NCBI GenBank assembly: GCA_964016885.1
Contig: OZ024744.1
Coordinates: 72,113,103-72,177,102 of the forward strand
Source of the DNA: Eledone cirrhosa
Taxonomy: Eukaryota > Mollusca > Cephalopoda > Octopoda > Eledonidae
Direction: 5' to 3'
DNA: 64,000 nucleotides
The translations under genes and the position numbers were made by a program. Under the pieces are notes generated by a model. That model did no database searches, was not told the origin of the DNA, and was given only the letters and a program-made list of their open reading frames with translations. This document shows, piece by piece, positions 22,201 to 33,357 of this stretch. The stretch's first letter is position 1; every line of letters begins with the position of its first letter.

Positions 22201-22313
22201 CTTCCGGTTATTTTGGCATGTTTCCACCAGTAGATGCGCTTGGAAATGTTCCTTCGGAAATCATCGATTTCTATTGGGAAATTACTTTTTAGATGTGTAT
22301 ATGTGTCTTGCAT
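19270..22313 (-). pseudogene. LINE-B2 ORF2 remnant
   Basis: Pieces in order on the minus strand: endonuclease start MAILKIGCQNTRG (ATG near 22133); further endonuclease around 22084-21824 (VPVLFRNDLDL); reverse transcriptase start (20805-20596, VNFKPIILLNADSKIL, SPRLAFVFSGLVGDAQTFAI); palm (20629-20378); and the C-terminal region with CAFHFLCRGQVSLV at 19807-19565. The active-site YADD is not readable. Confidence 0.65.
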
Positions 22314-22319
22314 TATCTA

Positions 22320-24350
22320 AATGATTCGTATGTGTGTGGGTATGGGGATTATGGGTGTTATAAAATTTACTTGCGTGGTGGTTGTGTGTGCTTTTATGTA
22401 TTTCAGTAGTTTTGTATTCTTTGTGTTTATGACAATCTGGTTTTTAATGTTTGTTTCTTTACATGGTTTGATATTGTGCTTGTTGTTGCATGTGTATGTC
22501 TGGTTGCGTTTGTGGTGATGGTGGTTGTGGAAGTGTTAGGGGGTATCTGAGGCAGTGTTGATTCTGGAATGATAGTTGTTTATGATGTTTTTGTTTTGCG
22601 GTCTATATTATTTTCTGTGGGCGAGGTTTGTTCGTTATCTTTATAGTTTTGTTTTTCTTTTTACCCCTTTTCTACGTTTTGTCCCCATTTCCCAGTTTTC
22701 GTCTTGACCAGACTTACCACATGTAATGTCTAGCCGCTCGGAATCGGTAAGTAGCATGTCTTCCATTCGAGTTTAATGGTGACTGGGAGATTCCATTGTT
22801 GCTGTAGAGGGTACAGGTGTTGATGTGTTTGTTGATGCAGTTTTGATGTTTGTTGATGTTGCTGTTCGTCCGGGTGGTGATTTTTATTTGATTTTTATTT
22901 TTTGCTCTCTGATCTTTGATGGCCATAACTAGTGGTTTTCCTTTGTGTTGGGAGAAGAGGGGGTTCTTTTCTCCTTCTCCTTTAGTGTTGGGTAGAGAAC
23001 TTTTAGGTGCGCTGTTGTCACATAAATATGGCTTTTTTGTTTTTACCCTCTACTCTTATAGGCAGGCTGATGCCGCCTGTGAGATCTATCTGCTGAGGGT
23101 TGGCATCAGCATTTTTTTTATTAGTTTGGTTGTGGAGTTCTCTCCCTACCTCTGACCAGTTTTCTTTTTTGGTCTGGTAGGCTTGGAGGTGTTTTATGAT
23201 CTCCTCGATGTCTCTCGTGACCGCTGCAGTTAACAAGGGAATGGCTATTTCTGGCAGCACCTGCTGGATACGTATCCTTACTAATTTCTGACCGCAGTAG
23301 TAATTGACGAGCAGGAATTCGTCGCTTTACAAGGATTTTAGGGAATGAGAACTTGCTTCTTCTGTAGCAAATCAGACCCCTTCTGGGGCGAAACCCTGCC
23401 TTTTTGCATATATGTTTTAGGTTCCAGACGGAGCGTAAAGCCTTTTTATATTTGAGTCTCTGCGGCTCTCTCCACCGTATTTTGGGCGGTCTGGCTCTTT
23501 CTACCAAGGGCCTAGCTTCTGTTACTTCTTCATTGCAGTAGTTTACTTGTTGGGGGAAGTAATTCTTGACACTTGCGAAATAGATACTTCTATTAGAAAT
23601 TGTTGTAGCCCTGATTGTTGCGCTTTTGCATTTGCATGCATATTCCTGACCAGTTCCTCTTCTCATTCTCTGTATTTGCAGTATGGTGGTCTTATCCTCG
23701 ATTACAGCCAGTACAGACTTGGCCAGCCAAGGTATGGGCACGTCGGATGGGACCTTGGTCACTTTGACCCTCACAATTTTCTGCCCGCAGTAGGAGGGCA
23801 CCAAGACTATCTCCTCACGTGCGCAGCTGCCGGTCTTTGAAGAAATCGGGTGGAGGTTTCAGGGAAACTCTATTTTCATTCCTTATCACCATGGCTCTTG
23901 CGACTGCCATCTCCTCCTCCGTGACTAGCACTGTCTCTATATTTCGGGCCACACCTGCGAAAGAAGTGGCTCCTTTTACAGCGGCACCATTATTGGTGCC
24001 GCTACTGCTGCTACTGGTCTTGTTGTTGGTGCTGTTGATGTTGCTACTGCTACAAACAGTGCTGTTGGTGTTGTTGCTGTTATCACTGTTGTAGTTGGTT
24101 GTGAATTTGGTGCCACCATTTTCGGTGCAATTTGTATTGTTGCTGTTGGTGTTGGTGTTTATTTTCTTGTTAGTGGTGTTAATATCGTTGTTGCATTTGT
24201 TGTCATTTTTTTCTGTTGTCTGTATTTTGGTTGACGCTGTTATTGTAGTTGGTGTGGTATTTTTTAAAAATTAGTTTTCTCTGTGTTGTCTTTGTTCACG
24301 TTGTTTGTGGTGGTGTTTGTCGTATGAATTTCACTAATCCTCCTCTCAAC
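22320..24350 (-). pseudogene. LINE-B2 ORF1 remnant
   Basis: The 227-codon piece at 23804-23121 begins MVPSYCGQKIVRVKVTKVP, which aligns with the B1 ORF1 block PSYMGKRTVKVRIPRIPPG. The upstream part (24350-23800) and 22320-22920 are Asn/Thr-rich low complexity on this strand. The opposite-strand ORFs here (hydrophobic Val/Leu/Phe runs) are shadows. Confidence 0.6.
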
Positions 24351-24402
24351 TTTTACGCCGTTGTCACACGACAGCAGACATATTGCTGGGGGCGTGACTC
24401 AG

Positions 24403-24431
24403 CCATGCTTTTTTTTTTTTTTTTTTTTTTC
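24403..24431 (+). repeat. Poly(T) tract
   Basis: A run of about 26 T. On the minus strand it is poly(A), but it lies upstream of B2 ORF1, so it is not that copy's tail. Confidence 0.7.
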
Positions 24432-25071
24432 AATAGTAAAATGTTCAAATATTGTTCAATTATTTGGGCCAAAAGTGCCAAATATTATACTTTCCCCTTC
24501 ACAGGGCAAAGTCCAAGGGCTTATATCTCTTACACACCAGAAAAATTAAACAACAAATAATTATAACAGTTATATAAAGCGACTTAAAAAGCGAGCAAAA
24601 GAGACGTCCGAACAGACCAATAATAATAATAATAATCTTAACTATAATAAAGGGAGGAGTGTGGGACAGCGTCCAGAATATATCTTTTTTTATCCCGTTT
24701 GTAAAATAAGTTGGATTACTTTGAATAAATAATGAATGAATATTACATAATTTATCTACTAAATTTCGTTATTCTTGATTTAATATAAATAATTTTGTCG
24801 CTTATTTTAAGATTCACTTCTTTAAAATGTTCAAATGTCAACACTTCCAGTTAGAGATCGCTTAAATAAACATTCATATATTTCTGTCAATGGATTACGT
24901 TACTGATTACATAAGACAGTGTAACGCAGTCTTCGTTCAATTTCTGTGTATATTGTCAATTATGATTTTATTTGACGTATCATATCTACATGTATATATA
25001 CTGGTGTATAATATCAATATGCACACTACACAGGTTAGCAGAAAACCATCCGAAGAGTAGAATTTCGGCTA

Positions 25072-25072
<1 letters not shown>
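24432..25072. other. AT-rich spacer, no gene seen
   Basis: Contains a short (AAT)5 at 24621-24636 and otherwise unique-looking DNA. Confidence 0.4.

Positions 25073-25117
<45 letters not shown>
25073..25117. repeat. (AAT)n at the 5' border of an R2-like fragment
   Basis: About 15 AAT units directly before retrotransposon coding sequence. Confidence 0.9.
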
Positions 25118-25118
<1 letters not shown>

Positions 25119-25902
25119 GCAGGTAAAAGTAACTGCAAAGAAAGAACTGCTACAGAAACTGGCTAAGAAAAGCCTCTGTATGGAAAATACCCAGAAAGAG
25201 TTAACAATCCTGATGTTGACAAAACTTTAACCCATCAGTGGTTGGCAATCATCTGGACTGAAATCGGAGACTGAAGGACTGATTATATCAGCACAAGATC
25301 AGTGTCTGCCAAAAAATTACCAAGCCAACATAATAAGAAAATGGATGTAACCCATTATGCCGTGTATGCAAAAAACAGCCAGAGACCATTGACCATATAA
25401 TTTCAATGTGCAGTCCTATAGATCCAACCGAATACCTAAACAGGTACGACAGAGCTGCACAATACATACATTGCATAATGTGTAAGCATTTTGACCTGCC
25501 ACATCAAAAGAATTGGTGGGAGCATCAAGCACCTCCCGTACTTGAAAAAAGGATCACATCCAAACAGACCGAAAAATAGATGCAAATAGACCTGATATAA
25601 TACTGACGGACTTTAAAAAGAGGGTATGTCTGCTAATTGATATGTCCGTTCCAATATACAAGAATGTATCTATAAAAACATTTGAAAAATTGGTCAAGTA
25701 TAAGGACCTGGAGATAGAAATTGGAAAAATGTGGAAGTTGAGAACTAAAACAATACCATTGGTTGTAGGCGCTCTAGGAATGATACCTAAGGGGTCTAAT
25801 GATTACTTAACGCAATTCCCAGGGAATCTGCGTATAGAAGATATTCAAAAGATAGTACTAATGGGAACTGACCATATACTAAGGAACATTCTGTCAATAT
25901 AA
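25118..25902 (+). pseudogene. R2-like LINE fragment, a second diverged family (A')
   Basis: CCHC-finger-like CKNQPETIDHIISMC at about 25367 is followed, after stops, by an 86-codon frame (25642-25902): LVKYKDLEIEIGKMW, TIPLVVGALGMIPKG and the C-terminus RNILSI, aligning with INRYQDLKWEVKRIW, VIPIVIGALGTISKG and YVLNI of family A. It is therefore the C-terminal restriction-like endonuclease of a related but distinct element. It is 5' truncated at (AAT)n like family A. Its 3' tail could not be defined. Confidence 0.75.
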
Positions 25903-26048
25903 GTACATCACGAGTCTATACACTTAAAGATGCATGTGTGTGTATGTATGTTCTTTCTTGAACATGGCGGACCTTGTTGTCGCTTGAGGTCACTGGTTGT
26001 GACTTGGTGATAACTCGTATGAACATAAAGCAAGATAAATACAACTGT

Positions 26049-26258
26049 AAGGCGCACTAGGCACTATCTCAAAAAGTTTCCAAAGATGGTTAAAGAAAAT
26101 TGGTCCCACCCCGCTTTTTGGAACACTTCAAAAGGCATGCTTGCTGGGAACAGCAAGAACCCTCCGATACGTTCTGAATATCTGAGGCTGCAGGTAGTGG
26201 CTTGATATTCATTTCAACAAACTTTCCAGTTAAATAACATCAATGACTGAGACTCAAA

Positions 26259-26260
<2 letters not shown>
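26049..26260 (+). mobile_element. LINE family A copy A4, 3' fragment
   Basis: Covers the last about 40 codons and 3' UTR of family A (GGCGCACTAGGCACTATCTC to GACTCAAAGAATA), followed by (AAT)n at 26260-26300. It is more diverged than A1, A2 and A5. Confidence 0.85.

Positions 26261-26300
<40 letters not shown>
26260..26300. repeat. (AAT)n between A4 and A5
   Basis: About 13 units. Tail of A4 and 5' border of A5. Confidence 0.9.
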
Positions 26301-26304
<4 letters not shown>

Positions 26305-29058
26305 GCGAGAGGAAACAACAGACAAGAAAGAGCAGAGCCGTGGTGGAAGAAGCGACTGAGTGGGCAAATCGGGGAAATGAGAAATGACATAGGAAAGCTT
26401 GAGTCACTACTGAATGGGACACTAAAAAACATAGGCACTAAAAATAGACTGGAAATAAAATACAAAACTAGGAGTAAAAAGCTAAATATTATCATAGAGG
26501 AATTGAAGCAACGCATTGTAGCAAAGAGTGCCAAAATCAGGCGATACGAGAACAGAGTCAGTCAGTATAAACAGAACCGCATGTTCGACAACAACCAGAA
26601 GATGCTGTTTGGACAGCTTGAGGGGAAAGAAAGAGGCAACGACTTGATCCCTGGGGCGGAACAAGCTAAAACATTCTGGAGAGGAATATGGGAGCAGGAT
26701 GTTAGACACAATGCCCAGGCAGGGTGGATTGAGACAGTACAGAGGGAGATCGGTGAGCAGGCACAACAACAGACTGATTTGAGTATCACAGTTGAAACTC
26801 TTAAGGGGCAAGCCAAAAACATAACCAACTGGAAATCACCAGGCCCAGATGGTGTGCAGGGGTATTGGATTAAACATTTAACATCCCTCCACCCGAAGCT
26901 GACGGCCATGTTCAATGACTGCTTGGTGTCGGGTGAGGTGCCAGAGTGGTTGACAAAAGGTACCACAGTTCTGATAATGAAAGACCGAAGCAAGGGTAAT
27001 GATGTTACCAACTATAGACCTATCACATGTCTGCCCGTAATGTGGAAACTGTTGACGAGCATTGTGTCTGAGGAAATCTACCATCACCTCCACACAAACA
27101 ACTTGTTACCGGACGAACAGAAAGGATGCCGAAAGAAGTCACGTGGTACAAAGGACCAGTTGCTTATTGATAATATGGTAATGGGGAATTGCAGGAGGAG
27201 ACACACTGATCTTGCCATGGGATGGATAGACTACAGAAAGGCATTTGACATGGTGCCTCATTCCTGGATCACCAAAAGCCTGGAGATCTTCAGGGTGGCA
27301 GATAACATCAGACAGTTGCTGGGCAGGAGTATGGGGTCCTGGGAGACAGAGTTGACATCAACTGGAGTATCCTTGGGAAGCGTGAAGATCAAGAGAGGTA
27401 TCTTCCAGGGAGATAGCCTGTCCCCTCTGTTGTTTGTCCTTGCCCTGATGCCCTTGACCATTATGCTGCGAAAAGTGAGAGCAGGATACAAGTTGGGAAG
27501 GGGAGAGCTTACCATCAATCACCTCCTCTTCATGGACGATCTTAAGCTCTTCGGGAAAAGTGAGAAGGAGTTGGATGTGCTTGTTGACACTGTCCGTATT
27601 TTCAGCAGTGATATATGTATGCAGTTTGGTATTGGTAAATGTGGAGTCATTGTGATGAGGAGGGGTAGGTTGAGCAGAAGTAACGGGATCCAGATACCAA
27701 CAGGTGAGATGATAAAGGAAATTGACTCTGAGGAAGGATACAAGTATTTGGGCGTTCTGGAGGCTGATGGCATAAAGAACAAAAAAATGAAGGAATTGTT
27801 AAGAACTGAATACATTCGGAGAGTAAGGAGCGTATTGAAGTCACATCTGAACAGCAGAAATGCCATAAGCGCAGTAAATTCCCGAGCTGTGTCTATTATT
27901 AGGTACAGTGCGGGAATTCTGAGATGGAATGTTGCTGAACAAAAAGAAATGGATAGGAAGACTAGGAAGCTATTGACTATCTACAACATGTTCCACAAGA
28001 GGAGTGATGTCGATAGACTCTACCTAAGGAGATCTGAGGGTGGAAGAGGTCTTATCAGCATAGAGGACTGTGTTCAGATGGAGAAAAACAACCTATACAA
28101 ATACGTGACCTATAGTAAGGAGCCAATGCTCAGAGCTGTACTGAAGGAGGGGACAGTAGGCCAGGGGATATCCAAGGGGATATCCAAGGAGGAAATAACA
28201 TCAAGGAGGAAGAGCAGCCTTAAGGGAAAATCCCTTCATAGTACCTTCTTTGAGAAAACTGAATTTAGAGATCCACAGACATGGAACTGGTTGAGAAGAG
28301 GAGACCTCAAAAAGGCTACAGAAGGAATGCTAATGGCTGCGCAGGAGCAGGCCCTCAAAACGAAGTGGTTGAAGCACCATATCTACAAGGAGGAGGCTAG
28401 CCCACTGTGCAGGATCTGTGGAGAGAGAGAGGAGACTGTGGCCCACATTGTGTCCGAGTGTAAACACCTAGCCCAGACCCACTATAAGGGCTGGAGACAC
28501 GATGTGATGGGCAGGGTGATCCACTGGCACCTGTGCAAAGTAAACAATCTACCACATTCTGAGAAATGGTATGAGCATAGGCCAGAGGCGGTGATGGAGA
28601 ACAGTCAGGTGAAGGTGCTGTGGGATTTTAGGATACAGACGGACAAAAAACTGGAACACAATAGACCTGACCTGGTGGTTGTGGACAAAGAAAAAAGATC
28701 GTGCCTGATTGTGGATGTGGCCTGCCCGTTCGACACGAGAGTGCAAGAGAAGGAGAGGGAGAAAATTAACCGATACCAGGACCTAAAGTGGGAGGTGAAA
28801 AGGATTTGGAACTGCCATGAAGTCAAAGTGATCCCGATTGTCATAGGCGCACTGGGGACTATCTCCAAAGGTTTCCAGGGATGGTTAAAGAAGATCGGCC
28901 CCTTCACGCTTTTTGGAACGCTTCAAAAGGCATGCTTGCTTGGAACGGCAAGAACCCTCCGATACGTCCTGAATATCTGAGGCTGCAGGTAGTGGCTTGA
29001 TATTCAATCCAACGGACTTTCCAGTTAACCAACATCAATGACTGAGATTCAAGGAATA
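26301..29058 (+). mobile_element. LINE family A copy A5, 5' truncated, 2.76 kb
   Basis: Matches A2 from 11343 onward, almost without change. It starts at (AAT)n and ends with the family tail AAGGAATAACAATAAC and (AAT)n. Confidence 0.9.
26377..28980 (+). CDS. LINE-A5 open frame: reverse transcriptase, CCHC finger and restriction-like endonuclease, N-terminus missing
   Basis: An 867-codon uninterrupted frame that lacks only the N-terminal about 215 residues of A2. It contains motif A IDYRKAFD, motif B QGDSLSP, active site F-M-D-D, the thumb, the CCHC finger CRICGEREETVAHIVSEC and the endonuclease RPDLVVV...LIVDVACPFD. All expected catalytic residues are present. An in-frame 12-bp tandem duplication at about 28164-28190 repeats four residues (GISK) not repeated in A1 or A2. 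The copy has no leader, so autonomous expression is unlikely. Near-identity to A2 implies recent insertion. Confidence 0.9.
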   Translation: MRNDIGKLESLLNGTLKNIGTKNRLEIKYKTRSKKLNIIIEELKQRIVAKSAKIRRYENRVSQYKQNRMFDNNQKMLFGQLEGKERGNDLIPGAEQAKTFWRGIWEQDVRHNAQAGWIETVQREIGEQAQQQTDLSITVETLKGQAKNITNWKSPGPDGVQGYWIKHLTSLHPKLTAMFNDCLVSGEVPEWLTKGTTVLIMKDRSKGNDVTNYRPITCLPVMWKLLTSIVSEEIYHHLHTNNLLPDEQKGCRKKSRGTKDQLLIDNMVMGNCRRRHTDLAMGWIDYRKAFDMVPHSWITKSLEIFRVADNIRQLLGRSMGSWETELTSTGVSLGSVKIKRGIFQGDSLSPLLFVLALMPLTIMLRKVRAGYKLGRGELTINHLLFMDDLKLFGKSEKELDVLVDTVRIFSSDICMQFGIGKCGVIVMRRGRLSRSNGIQIPTGEMIKEIDSEEGYKYLGVLEADGIKNKKMKELLRTEYIRRVRSVLKSHLNSRNAISAVNSRAVSIIRYSAGILRWNVAEQKEMDRKTRKLLTIYNMFHKRSDVDRLYLRRSEGGRGLISIEDCVQMEKNNLYKYVTYSKEPMLRAVLKEGTVGQGISKGISKEEITSRRKSSLKGKSLHSTFFEKTEFRDPQTWNWLRRGDLKKATEGMLMAAQEQALKTKWLKHHIYKEEASPLCRICGEREETVAHIVSECKHLAQTHYKGWRHDVMGRVIHWHLCKVNNLPHSEKWYEHRPEAVMENSQVKVLWDFRIQTDKKLEHNRPDLVVVDKEKRSCLIVDVACPFDTRVQEKEREKINRYQDLKWEVKRIWNCHEVKVIPIVIGALGTISKGFQGWLKKIGPFTLFGTLQKACLLGTARTLRYVLNI

Positions 29059-29108
29059 ACAATAACAATAATAATAATAATAATAATGATAATAATAATA
29101 ATAATAAT
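29056..29108. repeat. (AAT)n joining A5 and the 3' end of antisense B3
   Basis: AAT units with one GAT. Shared 3' tail of sense A5 and antisense B3, so two LINEs meet tail to tail in one microsatellite. Confidence 0.9.
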
Positions 29109-31907
29109 GTTTTCTTTATTAACCACAAGGGTTTACATAAAGTAGACATTAAGGACAGTACAGGACAATACAGGACGGTACAAATGGGCATTTCTGCGTG
29201 TAAAAAAAAACAGAGGATGAAATAAAATAACAAAGAAAAATTCCCCAATAGGGGGGAGAATTCCGAGGGACATTTGTGGAGAAAGCCCATTAAAAGACCA
29301 CAGTGGCCCTGACCACCAGGGCAAGTGCCCTTTCCCAGTTTTCCACCTTTAATTTACAGACACATACTCAGAGAAGGCCCATTCATTCGGGCCATACTTG
29401 CTTCTCTCACCCATCTTTCAACAAAATGCTGGGAAGAGAGCACTTCCCTCTCTACCCTGATTTTCCTTTTCAAATGAAATTTGAAAAAGTTAATCAGGGC
29501 ATCACCGAAGAGGTAAGTGCTCGTCTTCAGCCCTTTCAAACGTGTCCACCATACTATCTCTTTCGCCATGGCCACCAGACAGATAAAAACTGCCTGCCCT
29601 TCCCGGCTAAAGGAAGGGGCGGGGAAATCCTCACGATGGACTCAGCTGATAGCTGGATCCGTTCTACACGTGACAGCAGGTGTTCGACATAAACCCACAA
29701 GTCAGCAATGCTCGGACACTGGACGAGTGCGTGCAGGACGGTTTCGTCGCCCTGCGCGCATCTCGGACATGCCCGGCTGACGGCACCTCCATGCCTGTAG
29801 AGTTTATCCCGAACTGGCAAGGCTCCTCGGTAGCACTGCCAGGCCAGGGATTTCTGGAAGTTGTCCATAGGCCCCGGCCCGAAAGTCCTTCCGAAGAGAT
29901 TGGCTAGTTGATTTTCGTCGACGCCTAGAGTTTCTCCAAGTACGTCGTCGCTCTTCCCCTCCACTAATCCCCTATAGAACGCCAAGGTGGAGTTTCCACC
30001 GATCACATTGCCCGATTGGTCGAGGGCTGTGAGCGCCTGAAGACATTCCATTCTCCAAGCGCTCCCTCTCGGTCTTCGCTTGACCCAGGACTGCAGCTCC
30101 GTCAAGGAGACGAGCTGGGGAAAAACGTGTCTAGCAAACGGCGACCACACCTGATCACCGTCGAGGAAGAGGTGGAGATGTCGTAGCCTGAGCGCGTGTC
30201 TGCGCATCATCAGCCACGGCATGCCCAGCCCTCCACGTAGCGAGTGTTGACAGCAGATGGACCGCCTGACCATCGGAGCGCGTCCCTTCCACAAGAAGCG
30301 AAAGAGCAAACGCTCCAGCGCAGTCAGGCGGGGCTTAGGACAAGGTACGACGGTCAGGCGGTAGTAGATGACGGACGCGATGTACGCGTTAGCCACCTCC
30401 GCTCGACCTTTAAGGGATAGCTTCCTCTCGGCCCATTTCTGGGTGAGAGAAGCCACCCTGCTCGTCACCTCGTCCCAGTTTTTGTCCGTCTGGAGGTCTG
30501 GACCGAACCAGACCCCTAGCAATTTAACCGGTCCGTCTGTCCAGCGCCCGACGACGCTGCTGGACGGCATGGACCTGCCACTCCAGGTGCCGAGCTGCAG
30601 GCCCACTGACTTTTCCTGGTTGATCATTGCTCCTGTCACTGCTTCGTATTCTCTTAGTGTAGTGCCGATCGCCTCGATATGTTTGGCGTTCGACACCACT
30701 ACGGTGACATCGTCCGCATATGCTGACACGGATCTTCCGCATCCTAGTTCGCGCGGGATCCCCCTCAACGTCTCCAGTTTGTGCAGTAATGGCTCGAGAG
30801 TCAATACGTACAATAGGGATGAGAGGGGACATCCTTGGCGGACCGAGCGCATGATGTTGAACGGTTCCGAAAGTGACCGTTCACTCTCACTACAGAGCAG
30901 ATGTTGCTGTGCATGGCAGCGATCCAGCCTCTGAAGACGGGCCCAAAGCCAGCCGCCCTCAGGACTGCATCTAGGTAACGATGGTCGACCCTATCGAAGG
31001 CTTTCGACTGATCTAAATTGATCAAAGACCCACCCGTGCCAGGTTCCCTAGCTACCCTCTCTACGATGTATCGCATGAGGTGGAGGTTGTCGTGGATGGA
31101 TCTGTCGGGAATGGCGCATGTCTGTGCCTCTCCCACCAGACCACCAACGACAAGCGCCAACCTCTTTGCTAGCACCTTGGCCAAAATCTTGAACTCTGTG
31201 TTTAGCAGAGTTATGGGCCTAAAATTATGTATGTTATCCCCCTTGTTCGGATCCTTTCTCAGCAGCGCCACCGCTCCTCGGCTCACAGAGCTGGGAATTC
31301 TCCCGTTCTGTTGCCAGTTGCAGTAGACGTCCGCCAAGAGGCCTCCGAACAAGTTTGGCATTTGTACGTAAAGTTCATAGGGCAGACCATCCAAACCAGG
31401 CGAGTTACCCCTTGTGCATCTAGTCATTGCATCCCGTACTTCAGCGGTTGTTATCGGCTTTTCGCAACACTACGCCTCAGTGGCCGAAAGCCGCGGCAGT
31501 CCGTCGAGGTAGACACTAAAGTCCATCCCTCGATCCGGCCCGCCACTTCCCCCGAACAGTTGAGCGAAGTGTCGCTGAAAAGCTTCACACATTTGCCCGG
31601 GATCGAGTAGCATGCGCCCGTCGTGGTCCACCAAAGACCGGATCGTGGCTTTGTTGCCATGACGCGCCTCCGCCACTCGGGCCCATTGAACGGTTTTGTC
31701 CCCTCGTGTCTGAGAGCACGCACCCTAGCTCTGACAACGCAGCCTTCGTGCTTTGCATTGAAGAATTGGTCAAGAGCTAATTTCGCCGCAAGTACGTCGG
31801 TCGCGATGCCTTTGCTAAGCGCCGCATCTAATTTTCTAACTAGTTCCCCCTCTGCTTTATTTTTCTCTATTGCTAAAGTCTTACTAAACCTAATGGACTC
31901 TATTCTA
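29109..31907 (-). mobile_element. LINE family B copy B3, 5' truncated
   Basis: Minus-strand copy with the family 3' end (complement of GTTTCTTTATTAACCACAAG at 29109). Truncated at 31907 within ORF2 just downstream of the endonuclease, and directly joined to (AAT)n 31908-31931. Both ends are thus in AAT tracts. Confidence 0.85.
29354..31905 (-). pseudogene. LINE-B3 ORF2: reverse transcriptase and C-terminal region, few breaks
   Basis: The best-preserved family-B reverse transcriptase. The segment 31427-30801 contains GNSPGLDGLPYELY, RPITLLNTEFKIL and LINLDQSKAFDRVDHRYL (motif A). The segment 30852-29554 (432 codons) starts RQGCPLSSLLY (motif B), has active site Y-A-D-D in SAYADDVTVVV, then LLFRFLWKGRAPMVRRSICC and CPRCAQGDETVLHALVQCP (zinc-knuckle-like). 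It ends in a separate frame at 29575-29354. Frame breaks are at about 30850 (overlap) and 29560, plus one near 31460. The endonuclease domain is absent through 5' truncation. Confidence 0.85.
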
Positions 31908-31931
31908 AAATAATAATAATAATAATAATAA
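31908..31931. repeat. (AAT)n at B3 5' border and SINE tail
   Basis: Shared between the B3 truncation point and the tail of the next antisense SINE. Confidence 0.85.
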
Positions 31932-32026
31932 TTGTTTATACTTTAGGCACAAGGCCAGCAATTACCCAGTGCATTACTGGTACTTTATTTTATAGACCTC
32001 GTAAGGATGAAAGGCAAAGTCAACAA
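31932..32026 (-). mobile_element. SINE fragment, 5' truncated
   Basis: The 3' half of the tRNA-derived SINE on the minus strand (GCACAAGGCCAGCAATTACC to ATGAAAGGCAAAGTCAAC), cut before the tRNA-related part and followed by (AAT)n. Confidence 0.85.
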
Positions 32027-32037
32027 TAATAATAATA

Positions 32038-32223
32038 ATTGTTTCCACTTTTGGCACAAGGCCAGCAATTACCCAGTGCATTACAGGTACTTTATTTTAT
32101 CGACCCTGTAAGGATGATGGGTAAAGTTTACTCAGGGGGATTTGAACTCAGAATAGCAAGGGCCGTAACTCTATGCGTCAAAGCTCTGCGTCCGACCCTC
32201 CTCCGATACTACCAATCCACCGC
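32038..32223 (-). mobile_element. tRNA-derived SINE, full length
   Basis: Contains the B-box complement GGGATTTGAACTC and ends with the tRNA-like head CCGATACTACCAATCCACC. Confidence 0.9.
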
Positions 32224-32224
32224 C

Positions 32225-32246
32225 AATAATAATAATAATAATAATA

Positions 32247-32299
<53 letters not shown>
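32225..32299. repeat. (AAT)n(GAT)n microsatellite
   Basis: AAT units change to GAT at about 32249. Apparent poly-Asp or poly-Ile ORFs here are translations of this tract. Confidence 0.95.
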
Positions 32300-32302
<3 letters not shown>

Positions 32303-32502
32303 ATTACGAAACATACTAAAGAAGAAATAAAACGAAAACCATCCCACGACAAATACCCCACAAAGAAAGTTCAACCGAAATGTAAACCAAAGAGAAATTC
32401 AACAATGGCTCAAAAGCTTCAGTCTGAAACCAGATATGAGTGGACTTATTTTCTCTGCAAAATATCAAGGGTCTGATCACAAATAATTAGAAGAACAAAA
32501 TA

Positions 32503-32688
32503 ATTGTTTCTACTTTTGGCAGAAGGCCAGCAATTAACCAATGCATTACTGGTACTTTATTTTATCGATCCCGTAAATATGAAAGGCAAAGTTAACCTCA
32601 GCGGGATTTAAACTCAGAATTTAAAGGTCCATAACCCTATGCCACTTAGCATGTTGTCCGCCGCTCAACCGCTTCTGCTAATCCACCG
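32503..32688 (-). mobile_element. tRNA-derived SINE
   Basis: Minus-strand copy with tail TTGTTTCTACTTTTGGCAGA, central block and tRNA-like head ending in AATCCACC at 32688. Confidence 0.9.
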
Positions 32689-32926
32689 TTCTCAATAATG
32701 AGAACAGATCCTAACACAAGATGCAAAATTTACTACCAGCATATTGAGGTGGTTAAACACATTTCTCAATCTTTTCCAAGTATGAATATAAAGAGATATA
32801 ATCTGAGTTTTTCGAATATTATTAATAACATTCAATTCGTTTGCAATTATGCAAACAAGCCTCATTTTTAAAGCCATGTCAGTAGAATGAACCCTTCATT
32901 CTTGCTCTTGTGTTGGCATGTAAACA

Positions 32927-32976
32927 GAACTGCTGACACTAATGTTTCTGGGTATCACCCTTCATCAGTACAGCTC
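32927..32976 (-). ncRNA. Hammerhead ribozyme candidate, FB4 unit 1
   Basis: On the minus strand: stem I GAGCTGTA, core CTGATGA (32962-32968), stem II GGGT(GAT)ACCC, GAA, stem III ACA(TTAG)TGT, residue 17 = C, then the other half of stem I. The A-A closing pair of stem II is not canonical. Confidence 0.65.
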
Positions 32977-33357
32977 ATTATTCACCTGCCAACTGTCAGA
33001 GCTAGTGAAAATATATGCTATTGTCTAAAATATACAGAGACTGATCGGCCTGATTTGCATATTAGCATACTGGCTGATAAGTCAGATCTGCATATTAGCA
33101 GATCCACTGATCAGCTACATTTGTATATTGGCCAGTCAGTTATCTGTACACGAGCGATAAATGGCCGGCTTTGCAGCATTAACAAAAAAAAGAAAAAAAG
33201 AAATGTTCTCTCTACATGGCTGAATACAATAAATGTAATCTGAGTTTTTCGAATATTAATAACATTCGAATCGTTTGCAATTATGCAAACAAGCCTCAAT
33301 TGTATAGCCATGTCAATAGACAACCCTTCGTTCTGCTCTTATGATGACATGTGAACA

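Larger units (their letters stand above)
19138..24350 (-). mobile_element. LINE family B copy B2, old and heavily decayed
   Basis: Same order as B1 on the minus strand: ORF1 at about 24350-22320, ORF2 at about 22313-19270. Many stops and shifts, no intact domain. The 3' end lies next to (TA)n at 19116-19137. The duplicated FLWKG-region scrap at 19180-19245 suggests a rearranged 3' end. Confidence 0.65.

Noticed and set aside
24249..24560. 103-codon plus-strand ORF
   Set aside because: Spans a poly(T) tract coding for Phe and lies antisense to LINE-B2 remnants.
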